From contig NJEL02000015.1 in the NCBI GenBank assembly GCA_002254825.2, forward strand, positions 1 through 16,608: a stretch of DNA of 16,608 nucleotides. The letters run 5' to 3'. The DNA is from Methanosarcinales archaeon ex4572_44. GTDB taxonomy: Archaea; Halobacteriota; Methanosarcinia; Methanosarcinales; EX4572-44. Under the pieces are notes generated by a model. That model had not been told where the DNA came from and ran no database searches. It saw only the letters and a list, made by a program, of their open reading frames with translations. Shown here in pieces: positions 15,064 through 16,608 of the stretch. Within the stretch, counting starts at the first letter, position 1. Every line of letters starts with the position of its first letter. Made by a program: the position numbers and the translations under genes.

Positions 15064-15429
15064 TCACTCTGCCGTGACACCAGCCCCAGCCCCGAGAGCA
15101 TCTTTCAACTGTTCCTGCAATTCAGTGAACCTGCTCTGAATGCGCTCTTCCTGACGAGCAAGTGTCTTGAGCCGAATGTCAAATGTCTCCCTCTTCTCCT
15201 TCAAGGACTCAACCGTCTTGTTCATATCGCTCTTAATCATTATTTCACCAATCGCTTGGTATATCACTGCATCATCCGGCGCATCTCCAAGAGCCTCCAA
15301 TGCATGATCCACTTCACGCAGACTCAACTCTATCTGGTTCTTCTGCCCGACCAGCATCTGTGCCTGCTGCTGCATCTGCTGGAGCTGAGCTAACTGATTC
15401 TGGACCTTGGGTGGTATCTCTGAACTCAT
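15064..15429 (-). CDS. pfdB: Prefoldin beta subunit
   Basis: This 121-residue protein has two long helices (about 5-45 and 65-112) separated by the short beta-forming stretch containing VIYQAIGEIMIK, the usual prefoldin-beta signature. Prefoldin is a cytoplasmic alpha2-beta4 jellyfish-shaped chaperone that passes unfolded proteins to the thermosome. Length is normal. It starts at ATG 14 nt after pcc1 and is followed by the DHH gene at 16 nt. The Ala/Gly-rich C-terminal tail is unremarkable. Confidence 0.93.
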   Translation of the reverse strand: MSSEIPPKVQNQLAQLQQMQQQAQMLVGQKNQIELSLREVDHALEALGDAPDDAVIYQAIGEIMIKSDMNKTVESLKEKRETFDIRLKTLARQEERIQSRFTELQEQLKDALGAGAGVTAE

Positions 15430-15443
15430 ACCCTAATCATCTC

Positions 15444-15692
15444 TCAGATCGTATTTAAAACATGGGGTTTGCCAAGCTCACATGCGATCCTCACAAGCCG
15501 AAGCACCGAATTTAAAGTAGCGCGCATTGCAGTGAAATCCTCAGAATCTATCACAAGTTCGAGCAGATCATCTCTGCTAACCATGTCCACACGGCTCCGC
15601 AGCATCTGATCTCCAAGCTCCGGGAGAAGCGACCGATACACAACATCAGATGCAGCACCCAAGCCAATCTCAAACTCTGCTCTAAGCCTCAC
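15444..15692 (-). CDS. pcc1: KEOPS complex subunit Pcc1
   Basis: This 82-residue protein matches Pcc1, the small dimerising subunit of KEOPS, which helps make the t6A37 modification on ANN-decoding tRNAs. The C-terminal helix region SEDFTAMRATLNSVLRLV (50-67) is the most typical part, preceded by the beta strands RSRVDMVSRDDLLELVI. The start is GTG; the only alternative Met (residue 30) would remove the first strand and helix. AGGTTTGG lies upstream as a weak ribosome binding site. It sits 21 nt after rpo12 and 14 nt before prefoldin beta, a housekeeping context in which Pcc1 is often found. Confidence 0.8.
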   Translation of the reverse strand: MRLRAEFEIGLGAASDVVYRSLLPELGDQMLRSRVDMVSRDDLLELVIDSEDFTAMRATLNSVLRLVRIACELGKPHVLNTI

Positions 15693-15713
15693 AGCAAAAC
15701 CAAACCTATTTTA

Positions 15714-15851
15714 TTACTCTGCAACAACCCGCTTAATCATCGTTGGCCGATGCTTTATCAATATCCGATGCCCACAATACGGACAACGAATACCACCACT
15801 GCTATAATCTATCTCCACGGTCATCTTACACCGCGTGCATTTATAACCCAT
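15714..15851 (-). CDS. rpoP: DNA-directed RNA polymerase subunit P (Rpo12)
   Basis: This is a 45-residue zinc-ribbon subunit of archaeal RNA polymerase, equivalent to eukaryotic Rpb12. Zinc would be held by C5/C8 (CTRC) and C23/C26 (CPYC), followed by the hallmark GHRILIKHRP. The ATG is preceded by a strong AGAGGTGA four bases away. It is the first gene of the five-gene minus-strand operon. Confidence 0.95.
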   Translation of the reverse strand: MGYKCTRCKMTVEIDYSSGGIRCPYCGHRILIKHRPTMIKRVVAE

Positions 15852-15888
15852 TATGTCACCTCTACAGGTTTTATCAGATAGCTCAAGT

Positions 15889-15901
15889 AGTATATATAAT
15901 T
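15889..15901 (-). promoter_or_regulatory. TATA promoter of the rpo12-pcc1-pfdB-DHH-HemK operon
   Basis: The minus strand reads AATTATATATACT about 40-50 bp upstream of the rpo12 ATG. With a start about 25 bp downstream, the leader would be about 20 nt and contain the AGAGGTGA site. No later promoter is evident within the operon, whose gaps are 21 nt or less. Confidence 0.6.
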
Positions 15902-16054
15902 ACAACACCTTAGCTATTCTCCATCACATAAAAAACCCTAAAAAATAATAGTTTACAAGTTGTTTCTTTGAAAAACCATCTATATGTTAAGTGTTTTGGT
16001 ACGATGTTGGATACTGGGGTGTGTAGGATGTTTAAAGGTTAGATGGTGCTATTT

Positions 16055-16321
16055 TCAATCCACGGGTATTCTCTCAAGCTGACCTGCGAGATTCCACACC
16101 ATAGTTCTGATATGTATGGGCATATTCGGATCGTTACTTATCTCATCAAGCTTGGAAATAGCCATGGCAGCCCTTACAGAGGAAGAATTGTCTTTTTTTA
16201 GTAGTATCATCTTGATATTCTCTATAACTCGCCGTATATTCCTCGGGACTGAGTCATCGCTCAGTATTCGTTCAAGTATTTCAATGCAACCACCAATAAT
16301 CTCATCGGGATTAACGCTCAT
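16055..16321 (-). CDS. UPF0147 family protein
   Basis: This small helical cytoplasmic protein (88 residues from the ATG at 16321) belongs to the conserved archaeal UPF0147 family, recognised by DSVPRNIRRVIENIK, SVRAAMAISKLDEISNDP and the C-terminal IRTMVWNLAGQLERI. Its molecular function is not established. I prefer the ATG over a TTG three codons upstream because family members begin near here and no ribosome binding site fits the TTG. It appears to be a single-gene unit with its own TATA box; no close neighbour suggests a pathway. Confidence 0.88.
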   Translation of the reverse strand: MSVNPDEIIGGCIEILERILSDDSVPRNIRRVIENIKMILLKKDNSSSVRAAMAISKLDEISNDPNMPIHIRTMVWNLAGQLERIPVD

Positions 16322-16395
16322 AACGACCAACTCGGCATGTTCACAGAACCATCATAGTCACTGGAAGACGAAGCCCCTCGTAACATATTCTCTCA

Positions 16396-16405
16396 GCATA
16401 TAAAC
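16396..16405 (-). promoter_or_regulatory. TATA-like promoter of UPF0147 gene
   Basis: The minus strand reads GTTTATATGC about 75 bp upstream of the ATG, giving a predicted leader of about 50 nt. This is a good TATA match, but the surrounding DNA is AT-rich. Confidence 0.45.
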
Positions 16406-16514
16406 TTATAGTTTTATTACGCTGTAAAAAACACACTTTAAGGGACAACATACATTCCAATCATTTCTAAATAAGTTTTTTGGTAGATATGATATGACCT
16501 ATGGTTTTTGCTTA

Positions 16515-16588
16515 TGCGTTGACCCGGACTTGAACCGGGGACAACTGCGTCTTCAGCGCAGCGCTCTCCCAGACTGAGCTACCAACGC
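16515..16588 (-). tRNA. tRNA-Phe (anticodon GAA)
   Basis: The minus strand folds into a full cloverleaf of 74 nt. It has acceptor GCGTTGG/TCAACGC (one G-U pair), D-arm GCTC/GAGC with GG in the loop, and anticodon stem CTGCG/CGCAG with loop CTGAAGA (anticodon GAA). The T-arm is CCCGG/CCGGG with loop TTCAAGT, and the discriminator is A. CCA is not encoded and no intron is present. Its promoter would lie mostly beyond the right edge of the window. Confidence 0.95.
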
Positions 16589-16608
16589 ACGCTGGATTTG
16601 TTTATGTC

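Overview
The window looks archaeal, from a euryarchaeote of the methanogen/ANME/alkane-oxidiser type (Methanosarcinia, Syntrophoarchaeia or relatives). It carries RNA polymerase subunit Rpo12/P, KEOPS Pcc1, prefoldin beta, a UPF0147 protein, a Sec11-type signal peptidase, TATA-like promoters, and a giant multihaem c-type cytochrome. Inside that cytochrome are two beta-domains resembling the Methanosarcinales S-layer domain. The exact genus cannot be read from the sequence.

Region A (about 41-10124, all minus strand, so transcribed right to left) is an apparent extracellular electron-transfer cassette. In transcription order it holds a Sec11-type signal peptidase, an uncharacterised ~8-TM membrane protein, a giant multihaem cytochrome and a CcmF-type haem lyase. 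The last three are linked by 4-nt ATGA stop/start overlaps. The cytochrome appears as two reading frames (8267-6531 and 6417-1897). The second frame stays coding, with an extra CSECH haem motif, back to about 6540 but has no start codon there. I read this as one ~2123-residue gene split by a one-base frameshift near 6540. Joined, it would have a signal peptide, an M6/MAM-like beta domain, 35 CxxCH motifs plus one CX4CH and one CX3CH, a PPC-like domain, two S-layer-like domains, an Ig-like domain and a C-terminal membrane anchor.

Just upstream, with its own promoter and hairpin/T-tract terminator, is a small, sequon-rich secreted tetrahaem cytochrome (10201-10878). It could be an extracellular partner or a filament-forming subunit.

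Region B (10879-11359) is a 481-bp AT-rich divergent intergenic region. It holds the tetrahaem gene's promoter, several inverted repeats, and a trp promoter followed by two TGTAC(A/T) boxes 10 bp apart. Region C (11360-13491, plus strand) is trpE-trpG, anthranilate synthase, with an ATGA overlap.

Region D (13507-15851, minus strand) is a tight five-gene housekeeping operon: rpo12, pcc1, prefoldin beta, a DHH phosphoesterase and a HemK2/Mtq2-like methyltransferase. Region E holds a UPF0147 gene and a tRNA-Phe(GAA), both minus strand. The main biological interest is Region A, where a surface redox protein, a probable processing protease, an unknown membrane protein and the haem-attachment enzyme are encoded together.
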